From the NCBI GenBank assembly GCA_024036415.1, contig JAMWET010005032.1, positions 186,001 to 250,000 on the forward strand: 64,000 nt of DNA, written 5' to 3'. A model generated the notes under the pieces. The model did not search any database, was not told the DNA's origin, and worked only from the letters and a program-made list of their open reading frames with translations. The position numbers and the translations under genes are program-made. This document shows positions 13,901-25,650 of this stretch, one piece after another. The first letter of the stretch is position 1, and every line of letters begins with the position of its first letter. The DNA is from Prochilodus magdalenae. Its lineage: Eukaryota; Chordata; Actinopteri; Characiformes; Prochilodontidae.

Positions 13901-16900
13901 TCTCAAAGCATATTCAGCTTAGAAAAGGTTGATACTAGTTTCAGGTCCTTACTTTAAGAACTAACTTGGGGGTTAAAAACTTTCCGTGTTAATACAGGTT
14001 TAGATTTTTAGGCTCTGATTAATCCTTGTGGGTATGCACATTAAAGCATGGTAAACACCCTATCATATAAAACATAAGTCACAAAAGGAAAAAAAAATCT
14101 TGATATCTACAAAAATTAATGATTTCCTTAGGTAAGGCATTTCACCTAATAGGCACTACAAGTGGCACGAATATAGTGGCCAGAAAATGACTAGAGGGGT
14201 CCACCTTCATCAGTCCCTCAGATATAAACTCGATCTGGAGCAGATTAGGCAATAGTGTGCCAATACAAAATACTGCTTTCTGACAATGGGCTGTGCGTTA
14301 TTATGGTGGAATATTAAAGAGAATGCATTATGAATTAAGAGGTTACTAAGGCGGACTCAAACCTGCGCAGAACTAGTTCTTACCAGCAGTAGTGCCTCAA
14401 TAAGCATCTTGCGGATATCAGGGTCTTCCTCTCTTGTTTTGTCCTCTGGCAGGTACTGCAGGTCCACTGGCAAACCTTCAGACAAAAACAAATTAGCCAC
14501 AAGAAAATATTTCCACTGCTAAAATTAGATGATTATTTGGAAATCTCATGACAGACGTTGTGGACTTTATTAAGCTGGTTTTTCTCCCGAAACCTAGGCT
14601 GCTAATTATAAACTGTGGTTGTAAGGGAACATGTTCCACAAGACTATTAAAATATTGCACAAATGAAACATTTCAAACGACATTATAAAACCACAACCTT
14701 TGAAAATAAATCAAAGATGAGCACGGTGCAAATTCATTACTTCCAGCACTGGTGACGTCACCGTCATTTTCCAGTCTGCCTTAGCTAACAACCTAATAAT
14801 CTTGGTTACTGAGCACAAATGCCATTCTCTAAGTGTACAGCTTGCCAAACATTGACTTAACTAACACTGCCCTCTACTGGCCAAAGCAGACAGCTGCAGA
14901 TGCAAAGCTGGAAAAAAAATGGTAGTAAAAAACAAATACAAAATAAAGGAACAAAAAAGAAGATAAGCTGCATATGTTGGTCAGTGAGAACAACTATTTT
15001 TGGCTAGTTTGAAAGGATTCCCATTGACACTTTGTAAGAGTACACTAGGAGAAATCCAACCACTATGGAAGGACACCAGTTAGGAATGCATGGGAACAGC
15101 TCCTGTAAATCATTCAATGACCACAACCACACCTGTAAAAGGTACTGTGAGGTGGTCATCAATGCCAGAGGATGACCTACAAAACTTTTCCTGCGTTTGC
15201 GTTTTAACGACCAGTGCGTGCTGCCCACGCTGTTTTAGATTCACACAAATCTATAAATGAGAGGAATTACCTTCATTCTCCTCCTCAGACAGCTCCTCTG
15301 GACCAGCCAGTGGTAACAGCAGGAAAGGCAAAATGTCCACAGAGTCTCCAAGCAACCACTCATGGTGAGCTATGAGGGAAAGTAACAAATGAAATCAACC
15401 CAAGATCAAAAGCAAAAGCTGTCAGAGAAACTCCTTGCTAAAACATTTCTTTAGGATCAGTTTCCTTATCTACCTCAAAACAAGTCTTATCCATTTATAT
15501 ACAAGCCCTTGTTGCTCCAGTTACCTTCAGCTCCTTCGTTTAGCTTTATATCATAAAGCGAAAGGCTACTAGTTTAATTTCATTTATCCATTCATAATGC
15601 ATGTAACATAAACGACTCCTCGGCTCAGGTAATACATAGTCCTTTGAGTAATCAGGCTTTTCAGTGGAGCAAGACCTCTCTCAGGTCAGACTCCAGAGAT
15701 CTGTATCTGGGATAACAAAACATTTCGAGACTTAACCCTTACCATAGTCAAAGCAGCAGTTTCTGAGAGTGCCCACCACTCCTCCACGCCTGGTAACTGA
15801 CGCGTCATACTGAGTGAAAGGAAGAAGCCTCTGTATCACGCACCTTAAAGGTAAACAAACAAACAAAAAAAAAACATAACTGACAGTTCATATCAGTACC
15901 ATACCCTTCTCCGGTCCAGATTGTCATATCAGCCCATCTATCACTGTTTAAAAGCTGTTTGTTATGGTATGAAAGTATGCTAATAGAAGCAATTCCTACG
16001 TAATAAATAGGAGCCAGGTGTCTCAGGTTAGAAGATTGTTTCCAATCGAGTGACCTAATGGGAAAACAGCAGATTGCAACTAAACTCTGAACTATTACTG
16101 AGTGATACTTGCAACCCCCCCACCTCCATCTTACAATGACGTTGGGAATATAACTTCCAGTTGCTGAAATCAGAAACTTAAAAGTACATCCACTGCTGTC
16201 AAAAGCATTTGATTATGGCTAGCATAATCACCATAGAAAAGTACTGCCAAATGAATAAGTTGCTGGAGGTGCCTAGGACCAAAGGAGTATATAGCCTTTA
16301 GAATTGGGCTGTGGAGCGGCTGAACTGTGCTTTCTGGACTGCTGTTTCTAATGCAGAACTAATTTGTGATCTAACACATTGATGTGATTCAGAACTAATC
16401 ATCCAACATCAGTACCTGAGCTTACTAATGCTGTTGTATCTGGCACACAGCAATCTTCCAAAATCTAGAACAAGGACAGAATAGAACAAAAACTTCTGTT
16501 TCAACAAGAATAGAAGCTGTTCCTGCAGCAAAGGGGTCCAATCTCTCCGTAAATACCCCTGATCTCAGATCAAAAGTTGGATGAGCAGGTGTCTACACTT
16601 TTTGTACACATTGGTTCTGCCAAATTGGGCTCATGTGGCTTCATTCAAAACTCTCCCTAATAAAGCAGTGACTGACCTCTCCTTATCCAAGATGAACTGC
16701 CGGGTTTCAGGGAGTTGTGTGAGGTTGGAGAGCAGGGGCCCCAGGTAGTGAAGCGAAGCTTTCTTGTTGAAGCCCTCAGTGCAGAAGATCTCAACTATTT
16801 TGGCCAGGCTGATGTCCTGCTCCTGCAATGTCTGGAACACCACCCTGCACGTCGCTTCGTGCCTGGATAGGTTAGTGAGGATTGTACACACGCGATCAGC

Positions 16901-17218
16901 AAACATGTACTCTGGGTCTAGAAGGTTGTGGAACATTGTGGGGAGGATGGCTGCCTCTTTAACTAAAGGCTTGTGCAGGGTTTCATCTGCAGATAGGTTG
17001 ATCAATGCATGGTAGCAGTCCTTGACAATGGCAATGGAAGGGTCTACCGTAAGAGTGACCAGAGCCTTGAGGATGTCTGGTTTGGTCCTAAGGTAACGGC
17101 AGCCATCCCTGTTGCCTGTGAGCCCGAGGATGTATTCTGTAGCCTGGCCCTTGACGTCTGCCCTCATGTCCGTCCGGAGGAATGAGAGGAGCTCCTTAGC
17201 CTCGCTGTCGCTCAACAT
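10925..17218 (-). CDS. hgh1: HGH1 homolog (armadillo-type eEF2 chaperone cofactor)
   Basis: Role (family knowledge): HGH1 (FAM203) is a cytosolic armadillo-like protein that works with the CCT/TRiC chaperonin and Hsp90 to fold translation elongation factor eEF2. Coding exons, minus strand: 17218-16677, 15843-15743, 15369-15271, 14475-14384, 13715-13593 and 11116-10925 (stop TAA). All junctions are GT-AG and keep frame, giving 382 aa, close to human HGH1 (390 aa). The first exon carries the helical repeats (for example GLTGNRDGCRYL and YHALINLSADE). Later exons carry LLPFTQYDASVTRRGGVVGT, HHEWLLGDSVDILPFLLLPL, LPVDLQYLPEDK and MREFHKWEKEP, and end in an acidic, E/K-rich tail. The start is the ATG at 17218, just after a 5' UTR intron; an in-frame TTG lies upstream, but no ATG. 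Exon 1 (ending 18254) is non-coding for this frame. Transposon remnants sit in introns 1, 2 and 6. Confidence 0.95.
13439..13574. mobile_element. Short inverted-repeat MITE (hAT-like)
   Basis: Ends GGCTCTCAAATAGGCCCT and, inverted, GTTTTCAAACCAGTCCTCAG pair as imperfect terminal inverted repeats around a core of about 90 bp. The element lies about 17 bp inside hgh1 intron 6, next to the splice donor at 13592. A related element with the same kind of ends lies at 39277-39380. Confidence 0.55.
16270..16615. mobile_element. Decayed DNA transposon copy A (Tc1-like end sequence)
   Basis: Shares ordered words with the segment at 17385-17880: TGGGC(T/C)GTG near its start, GATT(C/T)AGAA, CATCAG, TGA(G/C)CTTACTAATGCT-like text and a closing GGATGAG(C/T)A(G)GTGTCTACA. 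The closing motif resembles the end of teleost Tc1/mariner-type elements. It lies in hgh1 intron 2. No coding capacity remains. Confidence 0.5.
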
Positions 17219-17384
17219 CTTAGTGAGCTGTCTGGTCAAACTCCAACGGTTTTAAAAAGACTGTGGTCAAAAGTTTCTGTTTTCAACCTGAAAAGCAGAA
17301 GAAGATTTAATTGACAGCTTTAACTAACTCACATTCCATGCACTTCAAGTATAGTTAAAAATACACATTTCAGTCCCCACTGCT

Positions 17385-17880
17385 GTAGATGTCTCCAAAA
17401 GTACATAGACACCTCTTCGAGAGAATTCAGGCTATTCTAGGGACCTAGTAATTCAACTAGCCGTTCACAGTTTTAATAATCTTTAAATAGAAAAACGGTA
17501 AAACCAGTACAATGCAGCTGCAAGAGACTAAAGTGACTATACGCAATGCTAGCCCTTCACTAAAAGGGGCATACAGCCCCCACCCAACATTGGGCCGTGA
17601 AGCAGAGGAACTGTGTTCTCTGGAATGGAGACCCCTCCAATACAAGTGGGATGAACTGGAGTGTTTGTGATTTAGAAGTAGTTACTCATCATCAGCATCT
17701 GACTTCACTAATGCTCTTGTGGCTGAATGCAATTAAATCCTCACAGCAGTCCTCTAACATCTTGAATAACAACATGAATCTTTGCTAGAATATTAGAGGA
17801 TGCAGCAAATGAGAATAAATTCCCTATTAAAACTTCATTTTGGAAGAAACATTGGATGAGTAAGTGTCTACAACAGTCTG
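17385..17880. mobile_element. Decayed DNA transposon copy B (same family as copy A)
   Basis: Begins with TCTCCAAAAGTACATAGACA and ends GGATGAGTAAGTGTCTACAA, so the two ends are roughly inverted (TGTCTA / TAGACA). Interior text such as GACTTCACTAATGCTCTTGT matches copy A in order and orientation. It lies in hgh1 intron 1, about 100 bp upstream of the exon 2 acceptor (17287). Confidence 0.55.
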
Positions 17881-18232
17881 AACTTACTCAATAGTAACAA
17901 GTTAGCAAGTGAGACAGCGAGATTAGACATTTCGAAATATGGATTAAGTTATTGTCAGGTTTTTACAAGCCAACAGAACACAACCAGACAGTATACTGAC
18001 CCTAGTCAATGTGACCTTTCAATATAAATCTTTAATATCAGACCATCACTAAACCTAAGCCTTCATATCAAGCTACATGTTAATATGGCTGGTTTAGGTA
18101 ATGTTAGCAACCTGGCCACAGTCACAGCGCACTGACAACGAAGTGATTTTGCACAGAACCGAATACTGGGAATGGTACAAGTAATGCGTTAAAACGCTAA
18201 AATATTACCAAAAATACTAAAACCTCGTTCTT

Positions 18233-18265
18233 CGTTACATTAAACCTGCTTACCGAATTCGCCAT
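18233..18265 (-). other. hgh1: hgh1 5' exon end with an upstream ATG (possible uORF)
   Basis: A splice donor (GTAAGC) follows position 18254, reading down. The exon contains ATG at 18265-18263. Spliced to exon 2 (acceptor before 17287), that ATG reads MANSVENRNF and then a stop, upstream of the main ATG at 17218. The exon's 5' limit is unknown; the range given covers the ATG and the donor. Confidence 0.5.
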
Positions 18266-18488
18266 GCAGAAAACACATGTACTGTGGATGCGTACGCGAT
18301 ACGTCGCCCCGTCTTTGAGATTGACATTTTTCTGATCCAATTACATTACAGATCTTCACTTGTGTTACTTAATGTCGTATATTATTGGTGGAGGAAACTC
18401 AAGAACCCGCCCCTTTTTCATGTTTCTCGGCGCCTACTGATGACGTCCTTGTGCGTGTTACTTCTAGAGTTCATGCTGTGAGAGAAAC
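18255..18488. promoter_or_regulatory. Bidirectional promoter between hgh1 and exosc7
   Basis: The hgh1 first exon (minus; donor after 18254) and the exosc7 start codon (plus; 18489) lie about 235 bp apart. Visible elements are CCAAT at 18337-18341, an inverted CCAAT at 18384-18388, a GC box CCCGCCCC at 18406-18413 and a CRE-like TGACGTCC at 18441-18448. No TATA box is obvious, which fits a housekeeping, head-to-head promoter. Transcription start sites cannot be fixed from sequence, and part of this segment must be the two 5' UTRs. Confidence 0.7.
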
Positions 18489-21400
18489 ATGGCAACTGCA
18501 CAAGTTAGCGAGGCTGAGAAAGTGTATATTATGCATGGCGTGAGGGTGAGTAGTATCGAACACGTTACATAACCGCGTTCAGGCTGTAAGTGAGAGACTT
18601 AATGTCTGCATTGGGGTTATTAGTAAGTTAGCTAACGCTAGCTAGCACCATAAGCATCAGTGTTGTCATATGTATCTGTGGTATATTACCGTTCAGGTAT
18701 TTAGGGCAGCTAATTTTGTTGGTTTTGGATGTTTGGAGACCTGTGGGCTGAATTAGAAAACCCCGAGCTGGATTTATGACAAAACTCTGGGCTGTTAGAA
18801 AGTGATGCTTGATTTATCATATTACAGTAATTTGTTGAAAAGTCACCCTTTAAAGCAGTCTTTAAGCAGTCATCAGGGTCAGTACCTCATCCAGGTCTGC
18901 AGAAATGCTTTTTAACACATACCCTCCAGGAATGTATTAGCCCCAACCCTAATATGGTAGCCCTGAGTAAGATGGCCAGTGTAGGGAAGTGTCTCCACAT
19001 GCAGTCCACAGAGAGTCCTGTACTTTTGCACTCATAGATTTTTTCCCCATATGACCATGTGGGATAACCATGTATCTGTACCAGCTCAGTTGTTTTGTTA
19101 TGTCAAGTTACCTATGGGCTGTATTTTGTCATTGTTTTTCTGACAGGATGACTTAAGAGTGGACGGACGTGGATGTGAGGACTACAGGCATATGGAAATT
19201 GAGACAGATGTAGTCTCTAACACAGATGGCTCTGCCAAAGTCAGCCTGGTAAAACTCCCTTTGGAAGTATACGTCATTTTAGGTGTAGACGTGTCGGTGG
19301 CATTAAGACACAACAGATTTAATCTAATGTGGCTTTGACTGACACTCGCATGCAGTCAGTAACCATTTGATTAGACAACCCTTCTCTACAGATCCGCCTA
19401 ATAGAGAGCTGTAGTTTTCAAATATAGCAGTCTTATTGTTGTATAGACATAAATATAATGTTATGAAAGTAATATAATTGTATTAAGATTGTAATTTGGT
19501 CTTCGACATCTGCAACATGATGGAAGAGTTCTATAGGAGCTATTATGTACCTAATGAAGTGACCACTGATCATCAGTTCCGTTAGAAATGATTTGATTTT
19601 TGAATGTCTTAATAGGGACACACGGACATCCTCGTAGGAATAAAGGCTGAGATAGGGAAGCCACGGCCTATGGTGCCAGATGAGGGATACCTGGAGTTCT
19701 TTGTTGACTGGTAAGTGTATGTTAACTGATGTACTTGACTCTCTTTGGATGGATTTTATTTTTCCAGAAAAATAGTAAACTTTAAGTATTTCACGTTTTA
19801 CTTAAAAGCTGAAAATGTTCCTGTGGATAAGGGTTATTTATACTGTAAATGCCAGGATTATTATAATAAAAATTGTAATATGAAGAAATATTTTTCAGTA
19901 ACAGCCATATAATAGCCATTATACATTGTTATTCAAACAACTATCTAACTACTTACTAGTTATGTATTTATAAGATCTATGTAAATGTTAATAGGTTGAT
20001 GCTAACCACCACGAGCTTGCGCAGTGCCTTGTTGATAACTGGGGCCTATTGCCTCCTAGGATGTACACCACATACAAACTCTACCATCACCCCCAAACTA
20101 TTGGTACTGTGACTCGTCATTAGGCACCTGCACTGTTATTAAGGTCACTGCACTTACCACTGTGGGTGGTGATTTTTGTATATTCAGCAATATTAGATTA
20201 CATTGATGAATGTGCCATAATGTAAGTTTTACTTTTACCAGGGAGATCTCTGAATTACAAAAACAATTAAATGAAAAAAAAAATTGCAATTTAGCCACAG
20301 TTCATGGTCACAGGCCAACCTTTTTCTATAGGCCAATCTGAACCACGATAGTGTTGAATTTGAAATCTGAATCAAGAGTTCTGATTTCTTCATTAACTTT
20401 CAAACAGTCAGCACATGATAATTATTGACAGGGTTTCTTCTTCTTCTTCTTTTCCTTTTTTTTCTCCATTGTTTTTGAATTTTCATGCCAGCTTATGAGT
20501 TGTCATGTCATTGCCCCCCTTCTCTCTTATTAGTTCAGCAAACGCCACACCTGAGTTTGAAGGGCGTGGAGGTGAAGAGCTGGGTGTGGAGCTAAGTAAC
20601 ACTTTGTACAAAGTCTTCAATAACAGACACAGCCTGGACCTGCGCAACCTCTGCATCTGCCCTGGAGAGCACTGCTGGGTTCTTTATGTGGATGTGTTGG
20701 TGAGAAACACTGCCTCAGCTGCAGCAATACAGCTTCACGTTTCTTGCAGTCTAGTGCTATATTTGCTGTCATAAATGCAACTCTAAGTTTAAAGCCTTGG
20801 ACATGGTAATGATGAATAATGATTCTGTCTATGAGTTTCTTTTAAGCCAGCACCTAAAAATTTTAACTTTGCTAAACACTGTTGAAGCCAAGGTAGTGAT
20901 GTAAAGAACCAAAAAAATACTATATATGTACATATGTAGTATAATAAACTAGTCACTGTTTAACCACATTAGAAGGTCTAAGGTGCAGTAACATGCAGTA
21001 CTTACAGTAGGTACTGTAGCTACAGTAACTCATCATTTACTTTAAGAACATTGTTTACATACAGTAGCATTATACCTCATCACTGAACCAACAGTATGTC
21101 ATGCTGGTGCCTGTGCTTGCAATTTTCCTGTCAGTAGCTAGACTGAAGTCTGTCCAGATATTTTACTATTGTTTACTTGTGCACACAATGAGAGACGATG
21201 TGAAATTAAAAATGATATATTGGTTTACCATAACTGACATCTTTCCAAGTTTACTAAGTGTCTTTGTGGCATTGAGAAGTGGAATTTACAGCCAGTGTCA
21301 GCATGTTTTCTGTTTGTGTTCCAGCTCCTACAGTGTGATGGAAACCTGTTTGATGCAATGTCTATTGCCATAAAAGCTGCCCTGTTTAACACACGGTAAG

Positions 21401-24137
21401 CAATTAGCTTGTGAAGAAAATACAGCCTATCACCATTTATACTAGCGTTATTGCTGAGTTCTGATTTATTTGTGCTCATCCTGGATAAATGGTTTATACT
21501 TGACATTGTAATGTTTGTCATGTCTGTCGAAACATACTTCTGTCCGGAAAGGTTCAAGAGGCACATGCAACCATTTTATCACAAAATTTACCGCTGCTGA
21601 CACACTGCACAGCATTGGGCTGTGACGACAACCACCAATCAGAAATGTACTGTACTACTCAAAAATCTAAGACCACTAGTGAAAATCTTGTTGACATTTT
21701 TTCAGAGGAGTGAAATAAAAATGGAGTCTATTAAGTCTATATTTACATGACTTTCAGAATTTATTTGTAGTAATGACAGCATGCACTTGAGTTGGCATGG
21801 ATTCCATCTGAATTCTTGAATGAAAAGGATAAGACCTTTTAACAACAACCTACATGCGTCTTTTTATAGGCAACATCAATATTGATAAAATAGTGCTAAA
21901 GTATTTTTAGGGACTACTTGGCTTAACAGTGCCCAACATGTAGCTCTTCATCATGACTGTGTATAAAATTATGCTTTAGATCAACATCTTATCTCAAACC
22001 AATCATAAAAACAATAGCTTCATCATTTCACGACGCATTGGTAACATTTTGTGTAATAACTTTCATAAGAAAGTTTAGAAGTGTTAAACACTTTGGACGT
22101 TTGGTACCTGCCTCCACCACTGTGTGATTAAGTTTCACTAGAAAAGCATTTTACATCAAATCACTCTGATTTTGTTTATATAAACATTTAATTAAGCTGA
22201 AAGATTGAACAATCTCTAGAATTCTGCTTTCACACAGTCAGGGACAGGTTCTCTGATTCCAATGTTAAGCTCACTCAGAACAATTTTGTAAAAATGGCTT
22301 TGTGTGGATAAATCTCTGTATGGTTCTGATGACCTCATCATGAATACAAATTCTCTTTGCAAAATGGTTTCTGTTGCTGTCCAAACAGGATTCCCAAAGT
22401 TCACATATCGGAGGATGAGGAAGGAGGGAAGGAAATTGAACTGTCTGATGATCCTTATGACTGCATGCGTCTCAATGTGGAGAACGTTCCCTGCATTGTA
22501 ACCCTGTGCAAGGTACACCTGCAGCAGCATTTGCTGTTGATAATTTTCTTATTGTAGTTAGTGTAAAAGCAGCTTCTTCAAAATAGCTTGCACGGTATGA
22601 GTTGTGCATGTGCTCTGCAGATCGGCCACAGGCACGTAGTGGATGCCACTCTGCAAGAGAAAGCCTGCTCTGTGGCCAGTCTACTGATTTCAGTCACCCA
22701 CAAAGGAATGGTGACTTGTGTGCGGAAGCTGGGAGGAGGCAGTTTGGATCCAGACAGCATTTTCGAAATGACAGAGGTCAGCAAATATACAAACTCACTT
22801 TCCAGCAGCTACAGTTGTATGTAAAAATGGGTGTGTCTTTGACTAAACAGCATGCTTTTGTTGATCTTCTATATGAGAATAACTCAACGAAGTCCTCCAC
22901 AAGGAACACATTTCTGCGTATTTTCTCCACAGTTACTGTTTATTTGCTGAAATTGACCTAAAAAATAAAATAAAATGAAGTGTACCTAAAAATATCTCAG
23001 TAAATGAGGATGTGTACTAATCACGCGTATGAGCCAACACTAATGTCGGTATATAAAATTTTTTGTAGACCTTTCAAAATCGTTCTAACCTGAGATGAAT
23101 GGTTATCTGAACTTATTGCAGTCATTACCCACTGCTTCTTTAGTTTTGTACTGGATATATTAGACTGTGAGCTGAGCCTCAAAGATGTTCATTTTATCAG
23201 TCCCTGGCCCAGAACTACATACTCATTTTGTATTTGTTTTTCGTTAACACAGTTATGTTGGCATTAAAGACTTGTGCACATTTGTCTACAGGCAGTATGC
23301 CAGAACAATCAACTTGAAATCTAACATATATTATATTATATTATAATATATTAAATCTTATATAGCTAACCTCGCTAACTGTTAACAAATGCATGTCCTG
23401 CACCATTCAGAATTGTGCATCATGTACTTCAAATGGTTTCAAGCCATGTTGATTTCTTAAAGTTTCACTCTATAAGATTTGGGGATTTTAACACCTCTGG
23501 TGGAAGTGTTTAATTGTATGTGATATGCGAAAGAACAGTTTGTTTTTTGGACCCGTTGCCCTGGCAGGTGAATCTGATAATTGTGAACATGTAGGTATTT
23601 AAAGAGAACTTGGTCAAACCTTGGTGAGTGATATGCTTTTGAGTGAGTATGTCAGTAAATTCTCAGTATAGCATTGATTTCGCATTGAAGACCTAAACAT
23701 CAAGCTGGACTTTTGAGCCTGCACATGTGATGCTATTACATAAAGACATGCAACGTGGCTTAAGGGGCTTTTAAATTTCTTACAGATGGGAACCTTGTCC
23801 TACCTGAGAATTTGCTACTTTGTGCATTATGCTGAAAATCAATGTGTGTTGGTAAATTACATCAATTGTATTGATAATTATTTTCTTCAGACAATTCTCA
23901 GGGCTGTCAGTAGATCTCTTTAATTTAGAGAAGTACCCTTTCACAGTGGAGACCCTGTTTGTATGCTGCTTCTATGATGTTTAAATGTTTTCCAGTGACT
24001 GTAATTGTGTTTTTGTTTTTTTCTGTCTTCAGACAGGAAAAAGAGTAGGAAAAGCTCTTCATGCACCTCTTATGGAGCTGCTGCAGAAAGATGAGAGTTT
24101 GGGCAAGAAAAGACAGAAAGTAGGCTTCCTGGCATAG
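18489..24137 (+). CDS. exosc7: Exosome complex component RRP42 (EXOSC7)
   Basis: Role (family knowledge): one of six RNase PH-like subunits forming the ring of the RNA exosome, where it pairs with MTR3 (EXOSC6). In animals the ring has no catalytic activity and channels RNA to associated nucleases in nucleus and cytoplasm. Exons: 18489-18545, 19147-19248, 19616-19710, 20534-20699, 21325-21395, 22389-22512, 22621-22776 and 24033-24137 (stop TAG). All are GT-AG and in frame, giving 291 aa, the same length as human EXOSC7. Recognisable segments in order: DDLRVDGRGCEDYRH, GHTDILVGIKAE, SANATPEFEGRGGEELG, CPGEHCWVLYVDVL, IELSDDPYDC, NVPCIVTLCKIG, HRHVVDATLQE-like text, and a C-terminus ending KRQKVGFLA. 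The start is the first ATG after the promoter, and nothing looks broken. It shares a promoter with hgh1. Confidence 0.97.
21640..21850. repeat. Possible dispersed repeat in exosc7 intron 5
   Basis: Text such as ACTCAAAAATCTAAGACCAC resembles ends of DNA elements common in teleost introns. I see no clear inverted repeat or duplication, so the limits and class are uncertain. Confidence 0.25.
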
Positions 24138-24204
24138 GATCAGTTCTCCTTTTTGCTGGTTTTGTTTTCCTTTTTTTTTTTTTTTTTTACTGTTTTAAAC
24201 ACCA

Positions 24205-24210
24205 AATAAA
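24205..24210 (+). promoter_or_regulatory. exosc7 polyadenylation signal
   Basis: AATAAA lies 68 bp after the exosc7 stop codon, following a T-rich run, so the 3' UTR is very short. Confidence 0.75.
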
Positions 24211-24910
24211 CGTTTGTCCTTTTCTTTTCAATGTGGTCATGTGTTTTGATTTGGACTTCACCAAAACAGAAGTAAATAAAACGTTCTGTCAAGTTTTTCC
24301 ACTTAGTGCTATGTTACATAACTTTTTTCTGTCTCCAGTGTCCTCCAGTGACATTAAGAACACAGGGACAGGGTAAAAGGATTTTTCAATGCTTTAACCA
24401 GTTTTGGAAAAAGAATTTCATCCATTTACAGTTTCCAATTTCAGTTCTGGTCTTTGGATGTGTCCTATGCCAAATAGAGTATGCCGTTCAATAGAAAAGC
24501 ACTGCACTGGAATGGTTTGCTTTTGTGAACACCTGCATTTGGTTCAGTGGAATAAGAGCCAGTGTCCTATCCAAACAGCTAAAAGTGGTGCCGGGGTATG
24601 AAGGGGTGGTTCTAGTGTTTTTCCGAGCAAATACAAGAGTAGTGCAGTTCGTAGTTCAGCTTCTGCAGTGGTACTTTCTAAACTGTTTAGACATAGAACA
24701 CGCTTAGAAAATAAAACTGTTAATAAAACTGCAGAATATACATTCAGAATATACATGAAAGCATTTACTAAATACCACCTGCATTAGATTGTCAGAGATG
24801 CAAATATTGAGAAAGGTCTTTTTTATTTATTTATTTTTCCCCCCCCCTCCATTCTTGTTATGCCCCTGGTTATATCTTCTAATAAAATAGTTGCACTTAG
24901 AAGGAATCAG

Positions 24911-25650
24911 TTGACAGGAATATTAGGAATTATGTTCTTTTTTTCTTGCTGTAGTTGTGCCTGGAATGTCTTCAGATTCTTTATTACATCATGCACTAGC
25001 AGTTGAAGAAAACAGCTCAATGAGCTCTTCAACTCATTCATCAACCATCCCTACTTGTTATTTGGTAAAAAAAATATATGGCTAGACCAATGACCCGCCT
25101 TGCTACCATTCACCTGCATGTGTGACATGTTTCCTTGTTATTTCATAACAAAAATTAAGGAGTCTATTTGAAGTGTTAATGCATTTAGCAGTTCCTAATG
25201 GGAACTCTAAATGTGCAGTCCCAAAGGTGTTAATGGAAATGAAGGTGGCCACCTTGAGCTGAAAAAAGTGGATGGAGGCTTCAACTTGTTACATGAATGC
25301 ACCAACGAGCTTAGCAACACCAAAAGGCTGCAGAAGACAGTTGATGATCTTAGAATACTTTCACAGGTGAAAAAATAAACCTTTACAACATCTTATCAGG
25401 TCAAGAACTTTATCAGAGGTTGCGGTATCATTGTCAAAGTGTAGAAACATAAAATACCTTCATTAATGCAAAATTCAGATTAGACCTTTGAAATGTACAG
25501 TGCTGTTCTTCAGACTCAGATTCACAGATGATAGGATGGCACTTCACAGTACAGATCGATAATGACCCTAAACATGCTGTGAAAGCAATCCAGGAGCTTC
25601 CCAAGACACAGGAGTGGCAAGCTTTTAAAAGGTTAATGTAAGGTACTATG
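24911..25650 (+). mobile_element. Decayed Tc1-like transposon fragment
   Basis: Around 25552-25620 the plus strand reads QIDNDPKHAVKAIQEL, which matches the second catalytic aspartate block (DNDPKH) of Tc1-family transposases. The sequence before it is heavily decayed, and I cannot join it into one frame. The 5' limit is a guess. Located between exosc7 and clec3b. Confidence 0.55.

Noticed and set aside
16631..17239. hgh1 start at position 17239 (MTRQLTK...)
   Set aside because: That codon is TTG; the first ATG in frame is at 17218 and matches the expected length of the family.
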